DNA of 64,000 nucleotides from Parelaphostrongylus tenuis. Its lineage: Eukaryota; Nematoda; Chromadorea; Rhabditida; Metastrongylidae. Location: contig JAHQIW010006277.1 of the NCBI GenBank assembly GCA_019055375.1, positions 208,627 through 272,626 on the forward strand, read 5' to 3'. The position numbers and the translations under genes were made by a program. The notes beneath the pieces are model-generated. The model was not told the origin of the DNA. It made no database searches and saw only the letters and a program-made list of their open reading frames with translations. Shown here in pieces: positions 37,411 through 47,900 of this stretch (its first letter is position 1; the number at the start of each line of letters is the position of its first letter).

Positions 37411-38130
37411 TTCATTATTAGTTAAGCCAACTTGTCATGTGGTCTGATAAGGGCTCTTGTACAGCCCGATACACGGTGTTTCGTCCTTACAGACTCGTCA
37501 GTCGGGCAGAACCCGTCGTCTTTCGGTATTTTCATAGTCAGTTCTCTAGGGAGCTCTGCTCCTTCACAGAAAGTTTTCGAAGACGAACGTTTTACACTCT
37601 ATGTCAAGCAAATTTTCACCTAACACAGGGTGTTTTCGCACTCGATTGCTCGCTGGCTGGTATTTTTTATCATATTATACCTTTCTTTCGAGTGCTGTAT
37701 TAAGACCACGCTCGAATTTCAATAAATCCTTTCATTATTATTTGAGCCAACTTGTCATGTGGTCTAATGAGGGCTCTTGTACAGCCCGATACACGTGTAC
37801 AGAAAGGTATAATATGATAAAATACCAGCCAGCGAGCAATCGAGTGCGAAAACACTCTGTGTCTAGGTGAGAATTTCGCTTGACATAGAGTGTGAAACGT
37901 TCGTCTTCGAAGACTCTCTGTAAGGGGGCAGAGCTCCCTAGAGAGCTGACTATAAAAATATCGAAAGACGACGGGTTCTGCCCGACTGACTAGTCTGTAA
38001 GGACGAAACACGTGTATCGGGCTGTACAGGAGCCCTTATCAGACCACATGACAAGTTGGCTCAAATAATAATGAAAGGATTTATTGAAATTTGAGCGCGG
38101 TCTTGATAAAGCACTCGAAAGAAAGGCTCC
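37411..38130. repeat. Large nested palindrome related to foldback element F1
   Basis: 37411-37687 and 37801-38077 are inverted copies of about 277 bp that match almost base for base. The spacer 37688-37798 carries a third, direct copy of the outer end (gagccaacttgtcatgtggtct...gcccgatacacgtgt). This in turn pairs with the outermost right flank 38020-38130. The result is two overlapping hairpins, consistent with one foldback element inserted into or copied over another. ORFs inside are mirror images of each other and are not genes. Confidence 0.85.
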
Positions 38131-38484
38131 ATAATTTGCCCTGATGTAAAGAGGGCGATTATATGAGAACGGGTACGATATATACCTTATCTCTTTAAGG
38201 CACTCTCGCGCAAATGCATCGAGTGGAAGGTTGGACCACTCTGTTTCCTTGAAGAAGACCCTCTAAGTGGAAAACGCAAATCCAGCCAAAATACTCCAGT
38301 AAAAACGCACAGAAAACAAGTAACATGTATCGCAATCGACTATTTTGAGGTCCTAAGATAGTCGATTAGGAGCCATACGCCATGCAGTCGACAATCAATC
38401 ACCCTGAAAGAGAGCCATGATGATTGTTTCACCGTATGTTGAGTGGAAAGAACTGCGTTTTAAAATCCTTTATGTAGGGCTAAA

Positions 38485-38600
38485 TGCCCGAGGAACTGAC
38501 TGAATGAATAGGCACCGTGCGACTGATGAGCACATAAGGCCGATACACATGCTTTGCACTGTATAAGTACCCATAACAGATCCCATGAAAGGTTTTCCCA
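38485..38600 (-). repeat. Diverged fragment of the foldback family
   Basis: Minus-strand VYRPYVLISRTVP parallels the frame VFRPYRLVSRAEPV read through the palindrome at 37411-38130, and the words gatacaca and cccatgaaagg align. A further decayed copy may lie at 53815-53950. Confidence 0.5.
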
Positions 38601-38959
38601 TGTTGAAGATGTATCCTTTCACAGGAATAGAAAGCATCTGCGCGAAAGTAAGTAAGTGTAACCAATCTAGGAAACCAACTGATCATCAAAACAAACCGCT
38701 GTAAGTAGATATTGAGTTGTCTTATAATCTCTTTCGTACTATTGTCGAGCAACTTTTCTCTCTTTTGAATCGATTCAATGTCAACATGCTGTGGTACGAT
38801 GGAGAATGTTGTGGTAGCTTCATCCAAGATATATGAAAAGCTTCGCGAGCTGCAGTGCAATAAACTGAGAATCAAAATGGATTGACGCCAGTTACGCTGT
38901 AATGTGATTTGCGAATGTGGGTTGGAGACCAATACAAGGAAGGCAGTCAAGAAGATGAA

Positions 38960-39755
38960 GTCGATGATTGATCCGGGCATTGTTTTCAATCTGACTGAGC
39001 CACTTGCTCAAAGGCTTCGACGAAGGCGAGACGAGTTGTCAAAATCAATCACTCTCGTTAGCCACCTTTGACGAAGACGTTCTGTGCCACGAGCTATATG
39101 TGCATATGCATGATAGTACCGGGGATTTGAAGCAGACATATCAATATGGCCATAGCACTATCGATTACAATCTGAACGATTTGTTCACCAAAGTGATGCC
39201 TTGATGTGCACCTCAACTATTTACAACGATCACGACCGCGCTGCACTCGTGTCTATCTGCGAAACTCTGTTAAGACCGTACGAGCAAAGCTTTCTCAAGT
39301 CTATCATCACTAAGAATGAACCGTAGCTTACTTCGAAAGCAGCACTTGCTACGCTTACTTGCTGCCTCGTGGCAAAGACCGCCAGCTCGCTCAAACCTAC
39401 ATTTCATGCTCGAAATAATATACTCCCGCTTCTTGGGACTTCCAGGCCATTCTGTTATGAGAACTGATCGACAAGAGGCAGATAATCAATGCTGGCATGT
39501 ACGGGAATTCACTCTAAAAGTTGGTTGCAGCAGTACAAGAAAATCGTCCGAAACGACTCAGTGTCTTTCTCCTCCAGTATAACGCTAGACCTAACATTGC
39601 TAAGTCGAATCGCTCATGTTCAGTAGAAAATGGACTGGACTGCAGTACTGCATATACCGGATGCTCCCCTTCAAGCCCCGAGACACCATCTCATTCCTTC
39701 CGAAAGGAAAGCATCCAATCTTTACCTAGCAAATGGTTGAATGCCATTGGTTAGA
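38960..39755 (+). mobile_element. Mariner-type transposase relic M2
   Basis: Same subfamily as M1: tcgacgaaggcgagacgag, tttgacgaagacgttctgtgcc and gatttgaagcagacatatc align with M1 in order. A C-terminal piece LQYNARPNIAKS resembles the mariner LQDNARPHTAK motif, with the catalytic Asp changed to Tyr. Frameshifted throughout. Confidence 0.7.
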
Positions 39756-39829
39756 TAATGATTATGTTGTTGATGAATGAATCACATTTAATAAATAATA
39801 ATTACACTTTTTAAACTTTTACACTTTAT

Positions 39830-40076
39830 TGGTCCTTCTTCATCAGTGATTTTTTCACTGAGCGGATCCCAGTACTTCTAGCATTCAATCTTTCATTTGT
39901 CTACTTCTTGAACGTCGTAGAGCACTGTTTGAGCAAACCTCCGCGCAATCTCGATGATAGCCTGGCTGTGGTGCTCCATAAGGTGTTGCTGTTGACTGCC
40001 GGAGAGGGTTGGGGTGGAGCTTTGCCCCACGCGCGCCGCGGCGCATCATCATAACCACTCGGCCACGGCGCCCCCA
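39830..40076 (-). mobile_element. SINE family B, copy 1 (tRNA-Ser/Leu-like head)
   Basis: The minus strand starts GGCGCCGTGGCCGAGTGG, a class II tRNA-like head. It continues with the conserved body (tggagcaccacagccaggctatc, tcgagattgcgcgg) and ends near ctagaagtactgggatcc with an AT-rich tail. Other copies: 48403-48668 (-), 51119-51385 (+), 54110-54232 (-). Confidence 0.72.
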
Positions 40077-40129
40077 ATAATAATACTTGAATTAACAAGC
40101 TGTTAAAAAGCGAGAGAAAATAAGGGACC

Positions 40130-41330
40130 GCCCATTATATATGTATATGCATATATACGTTTGAATGTATGCATTCATATGTACAAATATATATATATAT
40201 ATATATATATAATGTACAAGTGCATATCTTTTTGTGTATGCAAAGTAGTATTGAAGGTAATGAGAATCTTTTGTCAAGTGCACTCGAAAACTCAACAAAT
40301 ACGCTGGCTACCGTGAACATTTGTAGTTACAATAGTCATTAGCTTCTGAATTGTACTGTTTACATTTGTCCAAATATCTGTAGTTAATTGTAGCACAATT
40401 CACTCTATTAAAGTCGCAAGCCGTATCGTTGTTTTTGGCTTCATTTTCTCCTATAAAATGTAATATTTCAATCGTGTTTATGATTGAATAAATGTAGAAT
40501 TTCAAATCAAAACAATCATCAACAACGGGTAAATTAGCGATTACCAAAAACTGCTGGTAGGCATATGAACTAAATTTACTTATTAAGACATCTTTGTTGA
40601 ATCATTGTCTTTTCCTTGAAATCCAATGTCTACTCAACAAACCATAAGCCGATATAAGCGAAATAACGGTGAATATGCGAAACTTTGTTCTGTCTTTATT
40701 TACCTCAATGCGATAGAGTTTTTTACATTCGTATAGTGGTATGCTGTGCTCTACAGCTCATTCTGAGTCGAGCAGTGGTTCGATTTTTCGACTTTTATTC
40801 TCCACATCTCCACCTTTTTAAAATGGCCAGGTTGCTAGAATTCCATCTTCGGAGAACAATAACACTATCTTGACACACTCGTAAGCTAGCAAAAGTCAAT
40901 GTTTTGACCACTGATTATTTGATTACATCTGCGATGCTTTGGAAAGTCGATTGATAGCACGTCTTTCAAAGATTGGTTAACGCCAAATGCTTTGTACTTT
41001 TGTCCTCCAAAAATAGATGAATTATCGATTTTCATAATTTATCAGTCGATTATAAATCAGCAATTATCTATAGATTATGAATCAATAAATAATTGTTATT
41101 ACTTATGTTATGTGCGGATTCCAGCAATTCTTAAAGCTCTTGAATCGGTGTATGAGACTAGTGGATATCTTAGCGTTTTAGGTAACCTATTACCGTTGGT
41201 GCCGTTTTCACACTGTCTAATAATATTTTGTATCCGTCATCTACATGTTTACCTCGCACTATTTTCGCTTTCTTCATTGCAATGAGAACTGAAGGGAGCG
41301 AATTAACTCAACCATCAACTGTTCCATAGG
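40130..41330 (+). repeat. Duplicated block A (5' region of chemoreceptor 1)
   Basis: Diverged but collinear with 61535-62720: AT microsatellite, R3 repeat (40215-40420), the caaatatctgtagttaattg region, a partial SINE A (40735-40850), then ttatgtgcggattccagca...agtgccgttttcacactgtct. The homology resumes at about 44890-45560 around chemoreceptor exon 1. Copy A has 3.5 kb (41350-44890) that copy B lacks. Confidence 0.7.
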
Positions 41331-41536
41331 TAAACACCAATTTTCGTTTGTCTCCTCGAAAGTTTTCTTTCCTTAGCCTTCATTCTTGCCTCCTATTACG
41401 GTAAAATCATTTCGTGAATTGTAAACGTTATATTAATATAGTTGATTCATATCTATTAAGGACTACTCATGTTGAGATGACATAAAAGTGTTATCAGTTG
41501 TCCTTGTTGCTTTCGCTTTTGTTGTTGTCACATGGT

Positions 41537-41572
41537 GGCTAACGTTTCAGCAACTTGGCCTTCTTCATGGGC
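41537..41572 (-). ncRNA. Hammerhead-ribozyme-like core relic, Penelope-associated type
   Basis: The minus strand reads catgaagaaggccaagttgctgaaacgttagcc. The pattern TGANGA, short stem II, GAAAC fits the hammerhead core. The first core C is replaced by A and stem II is weak, so cleavage is doubtful. Similar motifs lie at 48308 and 57427. Confidence 0.4.
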
Positions 41573-41854
41573 GTATTTAATGCATTACTAATCGTATAAC
41601 TCGGTGAATTTCATACAGCGCGAGCGAACATATGTCTATAAACGAACACCATTTTATTGGAAAAAATTGCTCATCATTTTGTGAGGTGTAAAGCTACCTA
41701 TATTAGCGTGAGGAAGAGCTTGAATCCCCTCCTTTGTTCCAGGCAAAAGATCAAAGAAAGTGAAGGAGCCAAGTCACTTGTGCTAGTGGAGAAATCGGTC
41801 TTCTGAGTCTTTTTGGAGTGTGACTATAAAAGAGTAAAGGATAAAGCTCTTGGC

Positions 41855-42135
41855 ATTGATCAGTCCCTCAGGGATGCGCCATGCATTCGACTTGAATTTT
41901 TAACTTCGTTTGAGGTGATTGAATGCATATCTGGTCATCAAAATGACTCGGCGGTGGCCTCCCGCTGAACCGAGTCAGTGTTGCTTATCCTCCCAAACAA
42001 GTCTGAGACCTATCTGGTACCAATTTACCGACCCCGGAGGGATATGGATTGCTTGGTGAGCTATGAGCACGGGATCGATCCACTGACCTCGTGTGCGACG
42101 CAGAGCACTTCTAAAATGCGCCACATGCGCAAGCC
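41855..42135 (-). mobile_element. SINE family A, copy 2
   Basis: Nearly complete match to 598-885: atgcgccatgcattc, ttgaggtgattgaatgcat, ggtggcctcccgctgaaccg, ttaccgacccc, gatcgatccactgacctcgt. tRNA-like head at the right end. Confidence 0.72.
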
Positions 42136-42399
42136 TGGCCATAGCCATTAAAAATAGCTATTTTATGCCAAAATTGGTGGATTCTTACTTTCAATTTCAG
42201 TGGTGCACAAACTTCTTGCCATTCGGTACATGTTTATAATGAGTGCTTTTTCCTAGTATTAGATGGGTGAAGTAGTGCACTAGTACATTTTTGCTACTTA
42301 TTTTTGATACCGTTATGATATATACCAGTTTCTGAAAGCCGCCTTCGAATGACCGAGAAAGAAGCCAGTTTTTTCTAGTTTGCTTTGATTTTAATTCGT

Positions 42400-42775
42400 C
42401 TCCTTGCGTCAAAATAGAGACATTATAAACTGCTACGCACCAGCTCATTACAGATGCAGAGAGAGGATTGTAGTGTTTTATAACAAGTTGGAGAGAGTCA
42501 CTTGCATCAAAAAGTCCTACGAATGTCCCTGTCGAGGAGTTCAAGGCCAGATAGGAGCGGCCAATGAAAATAGATACAGGTTAGGAAATTTGGGATGTGA
42601 GAAAGGAATGAAAACGGAGACCGTTTTGTGCAGCTCCTTTCTGCAGCACGTCTCTTACACAGAAGTTCATTTTTTACGAGAGGATAAAGCCGCCAGTGGA
42701 CATACGAGTACTTCAACAGCACGATTTGTGCAAAAATTGATCATATTCTTGAAAGCAAAAAAGTTACCTCATTGA
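42400..42775 (+). mobile_element. Endonuclease fragment of a second RTE-like family
   Basis: ORF 42404-42775 reads IINCYAPAHYRCRERIVVFY, NKLERVTCIKKSY and NENRYRLGNLGCEKG. These resemble the central endonuclease region (INCYxPT, FYxELE, NxNGxRL) of RTE/CFDP2-like LINE endonucleases. It is distinct in sequence from copies 1-5 in this window. Catalytic GDFN is not recognisable. Truncated at both ends. Confidence 0.5.
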
Positions 42776-43550
42776 CATCTTATTGATACCTAGAATCTAT
42801 AAGAATTGTGATTGCCCTTTTCTACGCGATAACATTGGATTCACCCATAAGCCGACTAATAATTGCTAATATCATTCAAGAAAACAAAATGAACCCTCTA
42901 TGAGTATATGATCGCAAGATTCTCTCCTTGTATGATCCAAGTAATCAAAAACAAACGCAAAACATAGGTGGATTGTCGAAAAAACCAAAAACTTGGGAGA
43001 AAATTTTCCTTATTCGATAAGCCTGATGTTCAGACCGCATCTCTAATACTACTATAGAATTGCTCCAAAAGAAAAGAGAACTGTAGCTTGATCTGACTGT
43101 AACTACGTTGAGTTGATAGTGAATGCCACTGCATAACATTTTTGCAGGACCATTTATGTTGACATAGGTGAGAGAAATTACTGGAAGGAGAGAAAAGAAT
43201 AAAAGAATAGAGCCTCGCTACTACCGCCCAATACGGTCCGATGTGTTTCTTTAGTCTGCTCTGCATACAGGAAAAGAACATGCGTATTGACAAAATTTTC
43301 TACTAAACCTTTACTGTGAGGCATTATCTCTTCGAGGAGTTCTATAAAAAACAGAAACGGTACACAATAACTCAACAAAGCATAAAAAAGATTGAACTGC
43401 AAGGGTTAGCGTAAATACCAAGCCTATAAAGAATGCTTAGGGCGAAGATGAGAACATCAAATTGAGAGAGAGAATTGGTAACGGAGACTCAGCTCGCACG
43501 TGTACTGCCGATATTTAGTGAATATGGAGAACAGATGATTTAATCAGACA

Positions 43551-44012
43551 TCAAGTAAAGCATACATCACTTTGAAACCTTTCAAATAAGCCATCAACCA
43601 ATTTCTGGATACCAGGCTCTGTGTCAATTTTTCGAATCAGTAGTTCTCCAGGCTCTCTGTTATACAGCAGAGACGAAGGCCGATATTTCAACAACTTGAA
43701 AAAAATCCATTCACCTTTCAAAGAGCGCTCTATTAAAATCTTTTTTATCTGATTGGCACTCACAATGTCTAAGCGATTAACGCAAGGCTGGTCATCAAAA
43801 ACTATTCCATTTTCGGTATTCACAACTCTGTATAATGATAGCAAATCAGTGATGGATAGGTTATACATGATGAACAAATGACAAATTAACAAAGACAACC
43901 AGCGGAGTAAACTCCACAAGAATATAAGCGTTTTCTGAGGAAACCTCTCACACGACGGCAAACTTGATTGTGGTTGATATCGACCATATTCATCCCACAT
44001 GGCAACAATCTT
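43551..44012 (-). pseudogene. Innexin-like C-terminal half (fragment or diverged gene)
   Basis: The minus frame reads PKIVAMWDEYGR, then PSCERFPQKTLIFLWSLL, a hydrophobic helix to about 43850, and later RSLKGEWIFFKLLKYRP before a stop at 43551. In innexins the second extracellular loop PRVTMCDFEVR is followed by INxFNEKIFIFLWFW (fourth helix) and, in the tail, LGxDGVFVLRM. The order and spacing agree. The loop Cys is replaced by Trp and an upstream in-frame stop lies near 44027, and no first three helices are seen. Probably a gap-junction gene relic or a very diverged exon. Confidence 0.42.
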
Positions 44013-44399
44013 AGGATTACGGATGGGCCTTGCTTACGCCGTTGTGTTCCAAATAGGTCATCACTATGAACGACAAATACGCAAGAGAGAAGCGAATCGA
44101 AACTATGTTGATGGCCCCTACTACCGCTAGGAGGGGAGGAGCACTCTTCGTGGTAAGAGACAAGATTGCACAAAAGACCATGAAATACCAAGTAGAAAGT
44201 GAACCAGTAAAAAATCACTCATCTGCTATAGTGCAGCATCTTACACTCTTTCCATTTCGCCAACTGTGAGTAGTCACAGCAAACTCTTAATCGTCACAAC
44301 TCTTCCATCTCGCTACAACTCGCTCTCAAATGCAGATCAAAGATTTCGAAATACATGAATATCTTTGGTTTTTCTGCTTTGAAACATAATTTTAGAATG

Positions 44400-44575
44400 C
44401 ACGTTGTGCTGAATGTTGGCGAATATACAGTGACAGCATAAAATTGTAATACTTTTCATCAATAACTGTATCGTTAACAGGCTTATCATTTCTCTCCAAC
44501 TCTTTTCCTTCGAAATCATCGACGGGAACGAGAAGAGGGTGAGGATCGCCCATCGCATCTCTAGTCTTTTTAGTC
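44400..44575 (-). CDS. Candidate exon, unknown product
   Basis: Minus-strand open stretch including MGDPHPLLVPVDDFEGKELE and VIDEKYYNFMLSLYI, ending at a stop near 44395. Protein-like composition and 350 bp upstream of the innexin-like fragment on the same strand, but I recognise no family and find no certain splice sites. Confidence 0.2.
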
Positions 44576-44989
44576 TCACTTTTGATGAGAAGTCAAGCAG
44601 CCATCTATAAAGCTATGTTTTTCGGATGATAAGGCAATGTTCCTCATACAACTCCGTCACGTTCTCAACAGCAAGTACTCTAGTAATTGAAAAGTTATTG
44701 CTTCTTTCAAAAAAGTCAGTCGTTTTTATGATAAAATGATATATGTGATGTTAGAAAGGAAGGCGATTTGTCTGAGTATGTAATCGACATTCATATGCTG
44801 TCCCATTTCTTGACAATGAAGTCTGTGCCTAACTTCGCCCATTCTATTAGAAATGAAAACAAAAATAGAAAAAAGTATGCTGACGTACTCTATGAGAAAC
44901 TGATCTTAATGCGTTTGGTTACCATGTGATTGCATACAGTAGTGTTTCAAATTTGCATAAATGAAACAATTTACTTCTAGCTCATTGAA

Positions 44990-47900
44990 ATGTCAATTTC
45001 GCTTAGCAACTGCAGTGATCCTAGCAGTGTTCCAAGGAATACCTGTCTGACAGTGAGTTTAATCTTCTCTTTTCTGATTCTGTTCTACAGTACGAAATTG
45101 CACAAAATACGTTCCACTGGCTTCAGAAATTTTAAGTTTTACCATTCATAGAATAAATTATCTTAATCCTCGTAAGACCAAGAGATTCTGATCTGCCCTA
45201 TCACATTTAGCAAATTTGAGCATAATGTGAAATATACTGGGTTGGATTTGGAAGCGCCAAGTAACCTGGAATTTAGCGCGCTTAGGCATTTGATGCGCAA
45301 AATTACGTGTTAGAGCTTTTCTTTTTCTTGTTCACGATTAATAAAATTGTAGTTACTAAGTTTATACCATGTGAACAATGCGCTGTGTGATAATGTGAGC
45401 ATGCACATAGCGCTAGTAGAAGAAGCTTTTTTTGAAGGCAGTTGGACTGATTAAGAGAAGAAAAAGGATGATTACTAGAGTAACACTGATAATGTTCAAA
45501 AGATCGGTCTCAACGAATATGTGATAGCAGTAGAACTGAGAGAATCAGTGCTCTGTAGCAGTACCGTTCCCTTCAAGTAAAAAATGACTTAAATACTCGA
45601 GTTTGCTCAAAATCATGGCTGGCAGTTCGGTAGTAATAACCAACTAATTGAAGTTAACGACGATAGCCGCGACATCTAGCTCTACTTCTTGATAGACAAA
45701 ACTAGTGTATTCACAGCTAAAACATAACCGAAGTATTCACCGCTCATTATTCCAATCGTTAAGAGCAATCAAAAATTCTATTTCAGTATCTTATTGCTAT
45801 GTTTCATACTTTAATGTTTATTTCTGGTTGGTGGTTCAATGTGTTCAAACAACATCATTCCACTAGGTAACCCTTTAAAGTGCGGCGTACTTTCTCCGTG
45901 GAGAAAAAATACAGACACCTTTTCTGTAGGTTACACACGAAATCCAATAGAATCTGTCATGTATTCCCATAGTTGAACTAGCTGCTCTCCTCACGTGATG
46001 TTAAGTAAGGGATTATAACTCTAATCAGATAGCACGGCATTACTGATTTTTGGTAAAAAGAACCTACGCGAATAAGAGCGAGTAGGTTTGTGGAGTGCAT
46101 AGCATGAAATGTGAAAATTGCCGACTGTATTGCTTGGTTTTTAACTAAAACTCTGAGCAGTAGAATTTACTATATTTTGCTATGTCATTGTCGCATACAC
46201 AAACCATAAGTCATCATGATATGTGACAGAGATGAGTGATTAGCTTAGTGGCGTTTGTTTGAACAGTTGTATGACCATATAGTGAAAAGTAGTGAAATTA
46301 TCAGGATTATGACGCATTTATGTTAAAACAATGGTGGAATCAATTTTATCACTTAGTGCAAGCCTCATTTCTACTGCAACATAAGGAGAAAAATTGCATT
46401 AGTTTGCCACAAAGAGTAAGCTGAACAAGAAAATTTTTTGAGAGCAAATAGACTTGGAATCTCCAAAGACAATTCTAGTGGGTACCTCATCACCAGAAAA
46501 GACACAGAAATACTCTGTAACATTCCACGGTTAACATAAAATGTCAAACTAAGCGAAGATGAAGCGAAATTGTTTATACATCAGTTTGCCACCACATTAC
46601 GACATCCGCTCTACCGTGCTGCACAGTTCGTCTCACTCATCGAGTCAATCGGCGCTATTGCCTGCGTCTTCTACGTTTTTCTCAAATGCAGAAAAAATTT
46701 CGTCGTCCATCGAAACATTAAGGTTTTTCTCATCATTTTTCGCATTTTCTACTCTATTCATTATATTTTTGTTTCGAAAAGTTCACTTTCCGATAAGTTA
46801 AATCGCTTCTGTCAAGTTTTTCAGAAATTTTCGTTTTTCTTTCAGGTTTTGTCATATGCGTTGTTCCTATCGCACCTTGGTCATGCGCTTGTGTATAGTA
46901 TCTCAAAAGTAGGTTGAAGTCATTTGGATTATTCTAGGCGAAACTCGACGCAGTTGGGTGCTTTTCACTTTATGAACATAATGCTCCATCGGAGACGTTC
47001 TGGCAGCATCATAATTTTTCATTTGCAAAAATTTTGATTGATAAACACTCCGCAATAAAATACCCGTAAATAGGAGATTGTGTTTGAACTCGAGTGATTG
47101 ATAAGATAGACCACTAAGCTTCTGGAGAATTACTAATGATTTATTGAGCGGTGAGCTAATCTCTTTCCATAAACGTTCACCTAGAATAGTGCTTCTTTAC
47201 ATTAATGGAAAAGATTCCATTATAATGGAAAAGAGACGAGGATACTTAGGTAAAGTTATGCGCGAGCATAGGACACTGGCGGAAACTCTCTTTAGTACAA
47301 GCGTATTATTAGTTCAACCTGCGCCACAGGTGTGCATTTCTTATGCCTTTCTGCAGAACGCACATTGAACATGGTTTTCCTGGGAGAAGATGTTGCCGAA
47401 GAGATGTCGTAGTGAAAGCGTCACAATCCCAAATATATGAAATGTGCTCGTAGAAAAGTTACTCGTTATTGACATCGTGTTTAGTTATTTCCAGCTTCAT
47501 TTCAGATTTATCAACTTTATGTGTCATTTTTTACTGCAAACGAATGCCAAATGTTTTTGCCACGGATGTTCTACATCATCACCCATTCACTGATTGCATT
47601 AATGTACTATCTGATGCAGAACATGTTGATAGGTTTGACCATTGAGAGAAGCGTTGCCACAGTTCTTGTCGACAACTACGAAACCTATTGTGCGTCTCTT
47701 GGCTCGATTCTCGTCACTATACTGGTAATAAGTTTCTTTCAGAACGGAGTATTTCACATTACCTTATTTCGGTGGTGCAACGGGTTAGCATACGCTCCCG
47801 AAAAGAGTGAGATCTAGGTTCGAATCCCGGCTGACGCAAATGTTTTTTGCAGAGCACTCTACATTATTGGCTACATTAACATTTTTTGTTTGAAATCTTC

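Noticed and set aside
37432..38011. Several ORFs of 88-103 codons on both strands
   Set aside because: They are the same sequence read in the mirrored arms of the palindrome.
38480..38989. Minus-strand ORF of 169 codons
   Set aside because: One end reads through a foldback-family fragment and the other runs antisense into mariner relic M2. No recognisable protein.
42197..42544. Minus-strand ORF of 115 codons
   Set aside because: Overlaps, on the opposite strand, the endonuclease-like ORF that has recognisable motifs. No motif of its own.
47767..47837. Functional tRNA gene
   Set aside because: The acceptor 5' strand is damaged and the T stem has a mismatch. Similar units elsewhere vary in the anticodon arm, so it is treated as a repeat.
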